Assembly: GCA_016935665.1 (NCBI GenBank)
Contig: JAFGQN010000013.1
Location: 1 to 62,736 of the forward strand
Reading direction: 5' to 3'
Length of the DNA: 62,736 bases
Source of the DNA: Deltaproteobacteria bacterium
Lineage (GTDB): Bacteria > Myxococcota_A > Polyangia > JAAYKL01
A model generated the notes under the pieces. That model searched no databases. It was not told the origin of the DNA and was given only the letters and a program-made list of their open reading frames with translations. The translations under genes were made by a program, and so were the position numbers. Positions 1 to 6,700 of this stretch are shown here, one piece after another. How positions within the stretch are numbered: the first letter of the stretch is position 1; every line of letters starts with the position of its first letter.

Positions 1-17
1 CCAAAATGTGCCGAATT

Positions 18-872
18 TCAGTTGTGAGACGTATCGGTTTTGTTTTGCACAAGAGATACAGCGATGTTGTAGATGGTTTTTTTTCTCAACCCCAGCGCTA
101 CCGACAGTGAGGATGAGATGTCTTTGGCGCTTCGACCCTGATTCAGTTCCTGCTGCACCAGGGCAGTTAGTGATTCTTCCGACATTTCAACCATATTGGT
201 GGACTGGTTGCCTTCAATCATCAGCGTGATTTCACCACGGATTTCTTTTTGAAAGTGTGCATAAAGGTCTGTCAGGGAACCTTTCTTTATTTCCTCATGA
301 AGTTTGGTCAATTCCCGAAACACAATGGCAGTTCGTTCCCCGCATTCGGTCTGCAGATCCAGCAATGTGTCGCGCAGTCGATGGGGAGACTCGTACAGAA
401 TGGTGCACGACGGGTCCTGCGCGATGGTGCGAATGCGCTCCCGGCGTTCTTTTCCTTTACGCGGCAAAAATCCAAGAAATCGCACCCCGTCACCGTGCAG
501 CGCGCTAATGGAAATGGCAGCACTCATGGCTGAGGGCCCAGGGATGGGAGACACACGAACATTGGACTGATGCGCAGCTGCCACCAGCTCACTGCCGGGG
601 TCTGAAATGGATGGTGTGCCCGCATCGGAGACCAGCGCCACATCGTCTCCCCGCAACAGGCGCGCAATAAGCTGGGGAACAACGCGTTGAGCGTTCTGCT
701 CCCGGTAACTGACCAGTGGCGTGGCAATGTCAAAGCGGTTCAACAGCTTCTGTGTGACGCGCGTGTCTTCCGCTGCGATGACATCAACCTGCTTGAGCGT
801 ATCGACAGCGCGAAAAGTGATATCGGCCAGATTACCGATGGGGGTGGCGACCACGTAAAGCGTTCCGGTCAT
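18..872 (-). CDS. rsmI: 16S rRNA (cytidine1402-2'-O)-methyltransferase RsmI
   Basis: RsmI 2'-O-methylates C1402 of 16S rRNA in the decoding centre, using S-adenosylmethionine. The 284-residue length matches the family. The protein opens with the typical GTLYVVATPIGNLADIT, followed by AAEDTR and the SAM-site motif SDAGTPSISDPG near residues 82-93, all hallmarks of the tetrapyrrole-methylase fold. Its start overlaps the end of the upstream sigma factor gene by 4 bases (ATGA), so the two are very probably translationally coupled. The gene is complete in the window, with its stop 18 bases from the left edge. Confidence 0.96.
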   Translation of the reverse strand: MTGTLYVVATPIGNLADITFRAVDTLKQVDVIAAEDTRVTQKLLNRFDIATPLVSYREQNAQRVVPQLIARLLRGDDVALVSDAGTPSISDPGSELVAAAHQSNVRVSPIPGPSAMSAAISISALHGDGVRFLGFLPRKGKERRERIRTIAQDPSCTILYESPHRLRDTLLDLQTECGERTAIVFRELTKLHEEIKKGSLTDLYAHFQKEIRGEITLMIEGNQSTNMVEMSEESLTALVQQELNQGRSAKDISSSLSVALGLRKKTIYNIAVSLVQNKTDTSHN

Positions 873-1810
873 ACCTCGGGCTCAGCGTTGAAGTATCCGT
901 CCATCTGATTTTCGAGGTACTCCCTCAAGTCGCTCATGACGCGTTTTTCGATTTGCCGGATTCGCTCGCGGCTCACCGAAAACTGGTCGCCAATTTCCTG
1001 CAGAGTTTTGGGCGAATCGCTAATAAGCCTGTCCTGAAAGACAACCGCTTCTTTACCGGTTAGCCCCTGACCAAAGCTTCTCAGATGAAATGCCAGATCG
1101 TCATTAAAAATGGCCGCTGAAAGAGTCTCATCCTGGGGTTCATCTCCGGATGGCAACAATTCTCCGCGAGTCACCATGCGCCCGGAGGCGTCTCCAATTT
1201 CCACATCGAGTGACACATCCTCTGACTGCATGCGGCGCTCCATTTCGGTAATTTCCCTGGGCTTAACATGCAACCGCTCCGCCAGAACGTCAGTGGTGGG
1301 CTCAATGCCCATGGCCGTCAACCGCTGTCGCTCCTTGTTCAGGTTGAAAAACAGTTTTCGCTGTGCCTGCGTGGTTCCCAATTTTACCAGCCGCCAGTTG
1401 CTGAGTACAAAACGCAATATGTATGCCCGTATCCACCATGCTGCATATGAAGAAAGCTTTACCCCCTGTGCGGGATCGAATTTTTTCACTGCATGCATCA
1501 GGCCGACGTTCCCTTCCTGAATAAGGTCCATGATATTGCGATAGGCCCTTCGGTACTCGAAAGCGATTTTTACAACAAGCCTGAGGTTGGATGTAACCAG
1601 CGTCGCTGCCATAGAAACATCACCCGTCTCCTGATATTTTTCGGCCAGCTCTTTTTCCTGTTCCGGTTCGAGCAACGGATACTGTTTGATTTCGTTCAAA
1701 AACGCGTCCAACGGGTCGTACGAAACTGTGGCACGCCGGTCCGCAGCGGGCGCTATGGAAGGGCTTCGCTTCTGAATACTTTTATTTTGTGAAGTCTGCT
1801 TTTTTTTCAT
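869..1810 (-). CDS. rpoH: RNA polymerase sigma-32-type factor (RpoH family)
   Basis: A 313-residue sigma-70-family factor of the heat-shock group. Region 1.2/2.1 starts at DPLDAFLNEIKQYPLL, region 2 holds NLRLVVKIAFEYRR and IQEGNVGLMHAVKKFDP, and SSYAAWWIRAYILRFV covers regions 2.3-2.4. The RpoH-box-like AQRKLFFNL separates it from primary sigma factors. Region 4 ends with a helix-turn-helix, TLQEIGDQFSVSRERIRQIE. It is the first gene of a two-gene unit with rsmI (4-base overlap). The ATG at 1810 is preceded by a weak AAAAGGG about 11 bases away. In relatives such factors drive heat-shock or envelope-stress regulons; the regulon here is unknown. Confidence 0.93.
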   Translation of the reverse strand: MKKKQTSQNKSIQKRSPSIAPAADRRATVSYDPLDAFLNEIKQYPLLEPEQEKELAEKYQETGDVSMAATLVTSNLRLVVKIAFEYRRAYRNIMDLIQEGNVGLMHAVKKFDPAQGVKLSSYAAWWIRAYILRFVLSNWRLVKLGTTQAQRKLFFNLNKERQRLTAMGIEPTTDVLAERLHVKPREITEMERRMQSEDVSLDVEIGDASGRMVTRGELLPSGDEPQDETLSAAIFNDDLAFHLRSFGQGLTGKEAVVFQDRLISDSPKTLQEIGDQFSVSRERIRQIEKRVMSDLREYLENQMDGYFNAEPEV

Positions 1811-1924
1811 TACGTTGTAAACCCTTTTGGGGTGTCATTTATTTCGTTAACATGTGCTGAAACTTCATATAGAAACTGCAGCGTAGGACTTCATTACAAC
1901 GGATTCAATGTTTTGAGCAAGGCC

Positions 1925-3166
1925 ATGACGAAAAAAGTACGACTAAAAATAAATTCTCTGGCGCCATTGGGAGATGGTGTTGCGATTGAGAACGGGCAAT
2001 TTCATTACGTTCCCGGTGCAATTCCCGGAGATGTAGTGGATGCCGAGATTCTGACTCGCAACAAACGGGAAGTTTATACAAAATTGTTGAAAGTGGTTAC
2101 GCCTTCTGCTCATCGAAGAGAAGCGCAGTGCCCTGTTTTTGGGAAATGTGGCGGATGCACGCTGTTGCATGCGGATGAGACATTGCAGCGGAATACGAGG
2201 CGTCAGGCTTTAATACGTAAATTTGGAATTAACGATGTGCCGTTTATATCCGCAGAGCCATCTCTGGGATATCGTCGTTTGGCCCGACTCCATATGAATC
2301 GGGGACGCAATGGCAACGTGAGACTGGGATTCTTTGAAAAGCGGGCTCATCGAATTGTGGATATTGACCATTGTCCCATTTTGGAAGCGAAGATTTCAAA
2401 AGTGCTGCCAACGTTGAAAAAGGGGATGTTGCGGGGGCTAAAAAGTGCCACGTTGCGCATCGCCACAGGCAACGAAGGGGTCTATTTGCATGTGAAAACT
2501 GAGGACGCGCCCAAACCGGTTTTTTATGAGGAAGCCTTGCGCGCTGTTCCATCTCTGCTTCAGGGAGTCGTTCTGGATTGGGACGGAATCGTCGCAACGG
2601 TTGCCGGCGGCGATGCATTAACAGTGGATGCGACGGACGATACCCCTTTTCGGATGCCCGCTGGCAGTTTTGGGCAAGCCAATCTTTCGATTAATAAATT
2701 GCTGGTGGGCACAGTGGCCAGCTGGGTAGGGGAGATGGGTTGCGATGAAATGCTGGAATTATACGCCGGGGCGGGCAACTTTTCATTTGCTCTGCGCAAG
2801 GAATTAAAAAAAATTTCGATGGTGGAGCTGGATGCGAATGCATGCCATGTTGCCGCGTTGAATTTTGGCGATTTGAGTCAAGTTCGCATAATCTGTGACG
2901 ACGCGCTGGCGGCATATCAGCGGATGGGACGAAATGTGCCGCTGGTATTGCTGGATCCCCCAAGAACGGGCGCTGCGGATTTAGTAAAAGCAATGGCAAT
3001 GACGGCTCACGAAGCAATAATCTACGTTTCCTGCAATCCAGCAACCCTCAAACGGGACCTTGCATATCTCGAGGAAGGGGGATACGTTGTGAAACAGTTG
3101 GTGGGGTTCGATATGTTTCCGCAGACCACACATCTGGAAGTGGCAGTCTGGCTTGTTCGAAACTGA
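1925..3166 (+). CDS. class I SAM-dependent RNA (uracil-C5) methyltransferase, RlmD/TrmA family
   Basis: Probably methylates a uracil in 23S rRNA (or tRNA). An N-terminal TRAM-like segment (VRLKINSLAPLGDGVA) is followed by the 4Fe-4S motif C-x5-C-x2-C in AQCPVFGKCGGC, with a fourth cysteine in DHCPILEAK. The C-terminal Rossmann domain carries FGQAN, ELYAGAGNFSFAL, LLDPPRTG and the catalytic-cysteine motif VSCNPATLKRDL. I start it at 1925 (MTKKVRLK); the open frame continues upstream to 1832, but those residues are not family-like. It is divergent from rpoH. RlmC, RlmD and TrmA cannot be told apart here, although the Fe-S cysteines favour an RlmD-like enzyme. Confidence 0.9.
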   Translation: MTKKVRLKINSLAPLGDGVAIENGQFHYVPGAIPGDVVDAEILTRNKREVYTKLLKVVTPSAHRREAQCPVFGKCGGCTLLHADETLQRNTRRQALIRKFGINDVPFISAEPSLGYRRLARLHMNRGRNGNVRLGFFEKRAHRIVDIDHCPILEAKISKVLPTLKKGMLRGLKSATLRIATGNEGVYLHVKTEDAPKPVFYEEALRAVPSLLQGVVLDWDGIVATVAGGDALTVDATDDTPFRMPAGSFGQANLSINKLLVGTVASWVGEMGCDEMLELYAGAGNFSFALRKELKKISMVELDANACHVAALNFGDLSQVRIICDDALAAYQRMGRNVPLVLLDPPRTGAADLVKAMAMTAHEAIIYVSCNPATLKRDLAYLEEGGYVVKQLVGFDMFPQTTHLEVAVWLVRN

Positions 3167-3209
3167 TCCCAGCCAAAAGCGTCATCGAAAACACAGGTCA
3201 TTTCGCCAA

Positions 3210-3236
3210 TTGGACCAGGTGCAATAGAGATATACT
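3210..3236 (+). promoter_or_regulatory. candidate sigma-70-type promoter for the small gene at 3260
   Basis: TTGGAC at 3210-3215 and TATACT at 3231-3236 are separated by 15 bases, shorter than the ideal 17. They lie about 24 bases before the ATG at 3260. The -10 match is good and the spacing is poor, so this is only a candidate. Confidence 0.3.
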
Positions 3237-3259
3237 GCGGCGTGGAACGGGGAAACAGA

Positions 3260-3463
3260 ATGAAAATTGAATTCACCAGTCATTTTCTGGCCCAGAAAAA
3301 ACGCTATAACTTTTGTTTTACATGTGACGATTGCCTGTATTTCGACATCCGACGGGACCAGTGCCTACACGAATATCCAAACGAAATGCATCTGCTGAGT
3401 ACCTACAATTCAGATGTGTCGCCGCCTTATATATTATTCTGCAAACAGTTTGAACTGCGATAA
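3260..3463 (+). CDS. small cysteine-containing protein, unknown function
   Basis: A 67-residue protein starting MKIEFTSHFLAQ. The cysteines are grouped as C-x2-C-x2-C (FCFTCDDC) with a fourth in RDQC and a fifth in LFCKQFEL, plus the segment HEYPNEMH. This looks like a small metal- or Fe-S-binding protein, but I do not recognise a named family. A GTG at 3242 in the same frame is possible; the ATG at 3260 follows a GGGG-rich ribosome-site-like stretch. No membrane segment is visible. Function unknown. Confidence 0.6.
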   Translation: MKIEFTSHFLAQKKRYNFCFTCDDCLYFDIRRDQCLHEYPNEMHLLSTYNSDVSPPYILFCKQFELR

Positions 3464-3541
3464 CCCACGATACTGCTCTGGGAGTGGTGCGCAGCGACAA
3501 AGAAAGCCGTTAGGTCAGCCAGGACGGGCGGGATGTAAGGG

Positions 3542-3937
3542 TTACGCGTCTGCCACAAATCGGTTTCCCGTTCGAAGCATTAGTGATGTGGCCTGCAGTG
3601 TGTTGCGCAGTTCCGTGACCTGTCGACGCATATGTTTCAGGTCTGCATCCAGTTGTATTTGCATCTGGTCCAGTTTCTGGGCGTCCCGTTTGGCCGAAGC
3701 GCAAATACGCTCTGTTTCAGCCTGCTGATGGATCAGTTCCCGAATGTCCACAAGACATTTGTCAAGAGCTTCGCCTTCCACGTCGCGATACAATTTTTCG
3801 AGAGACGGGCGGGCTTCCTCAAGAAAATGCCGACTGCATCCCGTTAGCCGTTCCATCTCATCTATAAACTCATCTGCCCGCTTTGCGGGACTGGTTGAAG
3901 CAGGTTTGACTTTCGTTGCGAGTGCCATGCTATCCAA
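3542..3937 (-). CDS. hypothetical coiled-coil protein
   Basis: A 131-residue soluble protein with no signal peptide. Most of it (about residues 25-120) is helical and heptad-rich: DEFIDEMERLTG, then RELIHQQAETERI, then LDADLKHMRRQVTELRNTLQ. It may form a coiled-coil oligomer. The start could be the ATG at 3937 or 3928 (MALATKV). I do not recognise the family. It is convergent with the small gene to its left and stands alone. The absence of frame damage and a gene-like composition support it as real. Confidence 0.6.
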   Translation of the reverse strand: MDSMALATKVKPASTSPAKRADEFIDEMERLTGCSRHFLEEARPSLEKLYRDVEGEALDKCLVDIRELIHQQAETERICASAKRDAQKLDQMQIQLDADLKHMRRQVTELRNTLQATSLMLRTGNRFVADA

Positions 3938-4198
3938 TCTTCCCCCCGGATGACTCGTTAATCATACCGCATGAGACCTGATTAAAAAAGTGGAACTTAT
4001 GAAAAAATGAATGATTTCATTGATTTGACCCGTAAGGAGGTCGCATGTTACCCTGTTGATGAAAAAAGGTGAAAATTCTATGTCGGGGCGGGGCAAACGG
4101 AAATTTACACGTGAAATCAGGCTGTTGGAAATCATTTTTTTGCATGTGTGGCGACATTGACCTGTTTTTTTAATTCGCAGCATGGCAGACTCGACCCC

Positions 4199-4552
4199 AT
4201 GAAATGGAATGGGATTTTGACCTGGAAATCGGCAAAAAGGTGCAGTTCGCCGGAAACACCTTATCGGCATGGATGGTATGTTGCGTGCTTTGGGCTTCTG
4301 ATTGCTGGGGTTTTTTCATTGGTCGCCTGTAAAGAAAAAGCGAGCGCTGAGGATATTCGGCAAATGTGTTCGCATTTGCTGGAGCTGCGCAACAAAAAGG
4401 AAGACCAGCAAATGTTTTCCGATTGCGTGAATCAGGCCCAAACCGAAGAGGTGACTAAAAAGCAGGCACGCTGCCGGATTTATGCTGTCAATAAACAGGA
4501 GTACTGGATTCGATGTCGCACTGGCGAGCCCAGATCACCGGATATTAAATAA
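4199..4552 (+). CDS. short lipoprotein with a four-cysteine C-terminal domain (paralogue of 43908-44477)
   Basis: After a charged N-terminus, a hydrophobic stretch (VACFGLLIAGVFSLVAC) ends in a lipobox whose cysteine is about residue 44. The mature part is only about 75 residues. It contains DIRQMC, FSDCVNQAQ, KKQARCRIYAVNKQEYW and IRCR, giving four cysteines. The same pattern with the same spacing at its end recurs in the lipoprotein at 43908-44477, so the two are paralogues. In this copy the central Lys/Glu-rich segment is missing. Function unknown; probably anchored at the cell envelope facing the periplasm or surface. The exact start is uncertain. Confidence 0.65.
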   Translation: MKWNGILTWKSAKRCSSPETPYRHGWYVACFGLLIAGVFSLVACKEKASAEDIRQMCSHLLELRNKKEDQQMFSDCVNQAQTEEVTKKQARCRIYAVNKQEYWIRCRTGEPRSPDIK

Positions 4553-4625
4553 CGGATTCTATCCATTTATTTGTGTATGAAGGTGTCTGACGTCACAGAA
4601 GCGTTTCTATCGGGGCGGGTTGCGG

Positions 4626-5150
4626 TTACAATGAGCGTTTCTTTCGCTTTTTACGGTCCCCCACAACCCCCTTGGTCATAATTTGTTTTTCGAGAACGGA
4701 AATGAGCGACATTTTTAAAGTGGGTATACCGTTTATGATTTTCATTTTGCCTTTCAGGCGCACTTTGGCTCCTGGCAATATAATGTCTTCAACGCCATGA
4801 AAGTTGTTGCCGTAATGTTGCTTCAAATCCATATGGGTTTCCCGTGTAAATTTGGCGGGTTTGGGAGGAATGACATGCACGGTGCCGCCTTCCATCTCAA
4901 GGTCAAATGGTGAATACACCTCGGCCTCACGGATTTTCTGGACGGTTGGTTGCGGTGAGCGACGGCTCTGGATAACAAGATAGGACTGATAGTGATATCC
5001 GATGCAATTCTGGCCGCGAACCGGTGAGCGCAGCGGTTCCTCAATTTTGGCGATTCCGTCGACAATGTTAATGCCCGTCTCCACTTCTGAAAATTTATCG
5101 GTTGGTTCCGGATCCTTGAAAAATGTTTGTATTGACCTTTTTAAGCTCAT
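4626..5150 (-). CDS. GIDE-domain-like protein, unknown function
   Basis: A 174-residue protein with the motif order seen in GIDE-type domains (known from mitochondrial MULAN/GIDE and bacterial homologues): EEPLRSPVRGQNCIGYHY, then REAEVYSPFDLEMEGGTVHV, then a beta-rich C-terminal part (GAKVRLKGKMKIINGIPTL). It has no RING finger and no obvious membrane segment, and ends in the basic run DRKKRKKRS. The GIDE assignment is by motif resemblance only. It is transcribed alone, divergent from the esterase gene to its right. Confidence 0.6.
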   Translation of the reverse strand: MSLKRSIQTFFKDPEPTDKFSEVETGINIVDGIAKIEEPLRSPVRGQNCIGYHYQSYLVIQSRRSPQPTVQKIREAEVYSPFDLEMEGGTVHVIPPKPAKFTRETHMDLKQHYGNNFHGVEDIILPGAKVRLKGKMKIINGIPTLKMSLISVLEKQIMTKGVVGDRKKRKKRSL

Positions 5151-5496
5151 TCAAAGAGTACTCCAGGTTGGGGGAGAGAGTATTTTTTCCCAATACGTAT
5201 CGTTGCGGCAAGATAATGGATTCAACGGGCTTGAGCAAGTTTAAAAAAAGTAAGTTTTCTTAACAAAGTGGTGTATAAGAGGTATCAAACTGAGCTTCCC
5301 GCAGTTTTGATGGTACTGAAACCCAAGGAGAAGAGGGCACTTCGATATGGCAGATGCCACCATAAGTCCTATGGGTCTGTACCTTCGGCTGGCGTGTCAG
5401 ATAGGCCAGACCCATGGGACTTGTGGAACTGAATTCTTCGGGTACCGCGCAGATAAACGATTTTGAGTTTGAAACGAAGTAAAGGAGAATGGTTCA
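5151..5496. other. intergenic region with a long inverted repeat
   Basis: This 346-base gap separates the GIDE-like gene from the SGNH esterase. Its main feature is the inverted repeat at 5360-5426, listed separately. An AAAGGAGA ribosome site lies just before the ATG at 5497. I see no convincing small gene or RNA gene in the rest. Confidence 0.5.
5360..5426. repeat. 20-base inverted repeat (two G-U wobbles) upstream of the SGNH esterase
   Basis: Bases 5360-5379 pair with 5407-5426. The reverse complement of the right arm differs from the left arm at only two positions, and both differences would be G-U pairs in RNA. The loop is 27 bases. No T-run follows, so it is not a classical terminator. 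It sits about 70 bases before the start codon and could be a 5' untranslated structure or a dispersed palindromic element. Confidence 0.6.
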
Positions 5497-6678
5497 ATGA
5501 AAAAAATACTGCTTCTGATATTGATGGTGTTGCTGGCAACCGCCTGCGGTGGTGAAACAGATGGAAATGGTGATTCCAGTGATGGGGATAGTGACAATGA
5601 CAGCGACGGTGACTCGGATTCCGATAGCGACGGTGACAGTGACGGCGATTCCGATTCGGACAGCGATAGTGATTCGGATGGCGACAGTGATACGGACGGA
5701 GACAGCGATACGGATGGGGATTCGGATGGAGATGCCGATGGCGATTGTGAATTTGAATGTATTTCCCATTGCCGATCGTGGGGTGGAACACAACATGACG
5801 ACCAGAGCTGTGACGGTGACCTGAAGTGCTGCGAAGGCGCCATCGAACCCAGCGATGCAGATTCCGATACCGATGGCGACTCGGATACCGATGGTGACAC
5901 CGACAGCGATTCCGACGGGGATTCCGATTCAGATGGCGATTCGGACGCCGACTCGGATCCAGTGTTCCACATCTTTATGTTGATGGGTCAGTCAAACATG
6001 GCGGGATATGCGGCCTTCCAGGATTCCGACAAGAATACGGATGAGCGGCTCCAGGTGCTCGGCGGTTGCCAAAAACCATCGGGACAATGGAATGTGGCCA
6101 GTCCGCCTTTGAACGAGTGCGCCGGAAACGCATCTAATGTGGTTGGCCCAGGAGACTGGTTTGGCAAAACATTGCTGGAAAAACTTCCCGAGGGTGACAC
6201 TATCGGCCTGGTGGGTGTTGCCGTTAGCGGTATGTCCATTGACACGTTTATTGCCGGTGGGCAGCATCACCAATTAATCATGGACAAAATTGAAATTGCC
6301 AAAAAAGCACAGAATGCCCACTTTGAAGGCATTATCTTCCACCAGGGTGAGTCCGACAGTGGAAACAGCTCATGGCCAGGCAAAGTAGAGCAGTTGTACA
6401 ACGAAGTTAAAGCCGCGTGGGGAGTCGATTACGATGTTCCGTTCATCGCCGGTGAACTGCTGTACGGAGGATGTTGCGACTCCCACAATACCCAAGTGAA
6501 CACTCTGCCGTCGCGCAAGGATAATTTCTATGTCGTTTCCGCAGAAGGCCTTAAGGTGGATCCCAGTGACGTCCCCGCTGATGGAGCGACGAAATGGAAT
6601 GCCCATTTTGGCCATGATGACACTGTAGAATTAGGCAAACGTTTTGGTAAAAAGATGCTGGAAATCTTAGGCTGGTGA
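5497..6678 (+). CDS. surface lipoprotein: Asp/Ser/Gly linker plus SGNH esterase domain (CE6/sialate O-acetylesterase-like)
   Basis: The signal peptide MKKILLLILMVLLATAC ends in a lipobox. Two acidic Ser-Asp-Gly linkers (about residues 22-82 and 118-153) flank a small module with six cysteines (about 83-113, starting CEFECISHCRSW). From about residue 157 an esterase domain follows, with the nucleophile motif LMGQSNMAGY, the block IIFHQGESDS and a late NAHFGHDD that should carry the catalytic histidine. This order matches the SASA/CE6 acetyl-xylan or sialate esterase group. The likely role is deacetylation of plant or host glycans at the cell surface. A good ribosome site (AAAGGAGA) precedes the ATG. 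Confidence 0.85.
   Translation: MKKILLLILMVLLATACGGETDGNGDSSDGDSDNDSDGDSDSDSDGDSDGDSDSDSDSDSDGDSDTDGDSDTDGDSDGDADGDCEFECISHCRSWGGTQHDDQSCDGDLKCCEGAIEPSDADSDTDGDSDTDGDTDSDSDGDSDSDGDSDADSDPVFHIFMLMGQSNMAGYAAFQDSDKNTDERLQVLGGCQKPSGQWNVASPPLNECAGNASNVVGPGDWFGKTLLEKLPEGDTIGLVGVAVSGMSIDTFIAGGQHHQLIMDKIEIAKKAQNAHFEGIIFHQGESDSGNSSWPGKVEQLYNEVKAAWGVDYDVPFIAGELLYGGCCDSHNTQVNTLPSRKDNFYVVSAEGLKVDPSDVPADGATKWNAHFGHDDTVELGKRFGKKMLEILGW
5559..5958 (+). repeat. degenerate Asp-Ser/Gly/Thr codon repeats
   Basis: Bases about 5559-5739 and 5851-5958 are built from 6-base units such as GATTCG, GACAGC and GATGGC that encode alternating Asp-Ser, Asp-Gly and Asp-Thr. They form the flexible acidic tethers of the esterase lipoprotein. 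Their low complexity also creates long spurious open frames on the other strand. Confidence 0.85.
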
Positions 6679-6693
6679 GGTTGCCCGGCAACC
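6679..6693. terminator. hairpin between convergent genes
   Basis: GGTTGCCCGGCAACC is a perfect palindrome of two 6-base arms around CCG. It begins directly after the stop codon of the esterase and lies 8 bases beyond the stop of the convergent beta-helix gene. There is no T-run on either side, so a role in termination is only suggested by its position. Confidence 0.35.
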
Positions 6694-6700
6694 ATCATAA

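Noticed and set aside
5397-5972. Ser/Glu/Pro-rich open frames on the minus strand opposite the esterase linker
   Set aside because: They are the antisense of Asp-codon repeats, lack a ribosome site and signal, and overlap a clear lipoprotein gene.
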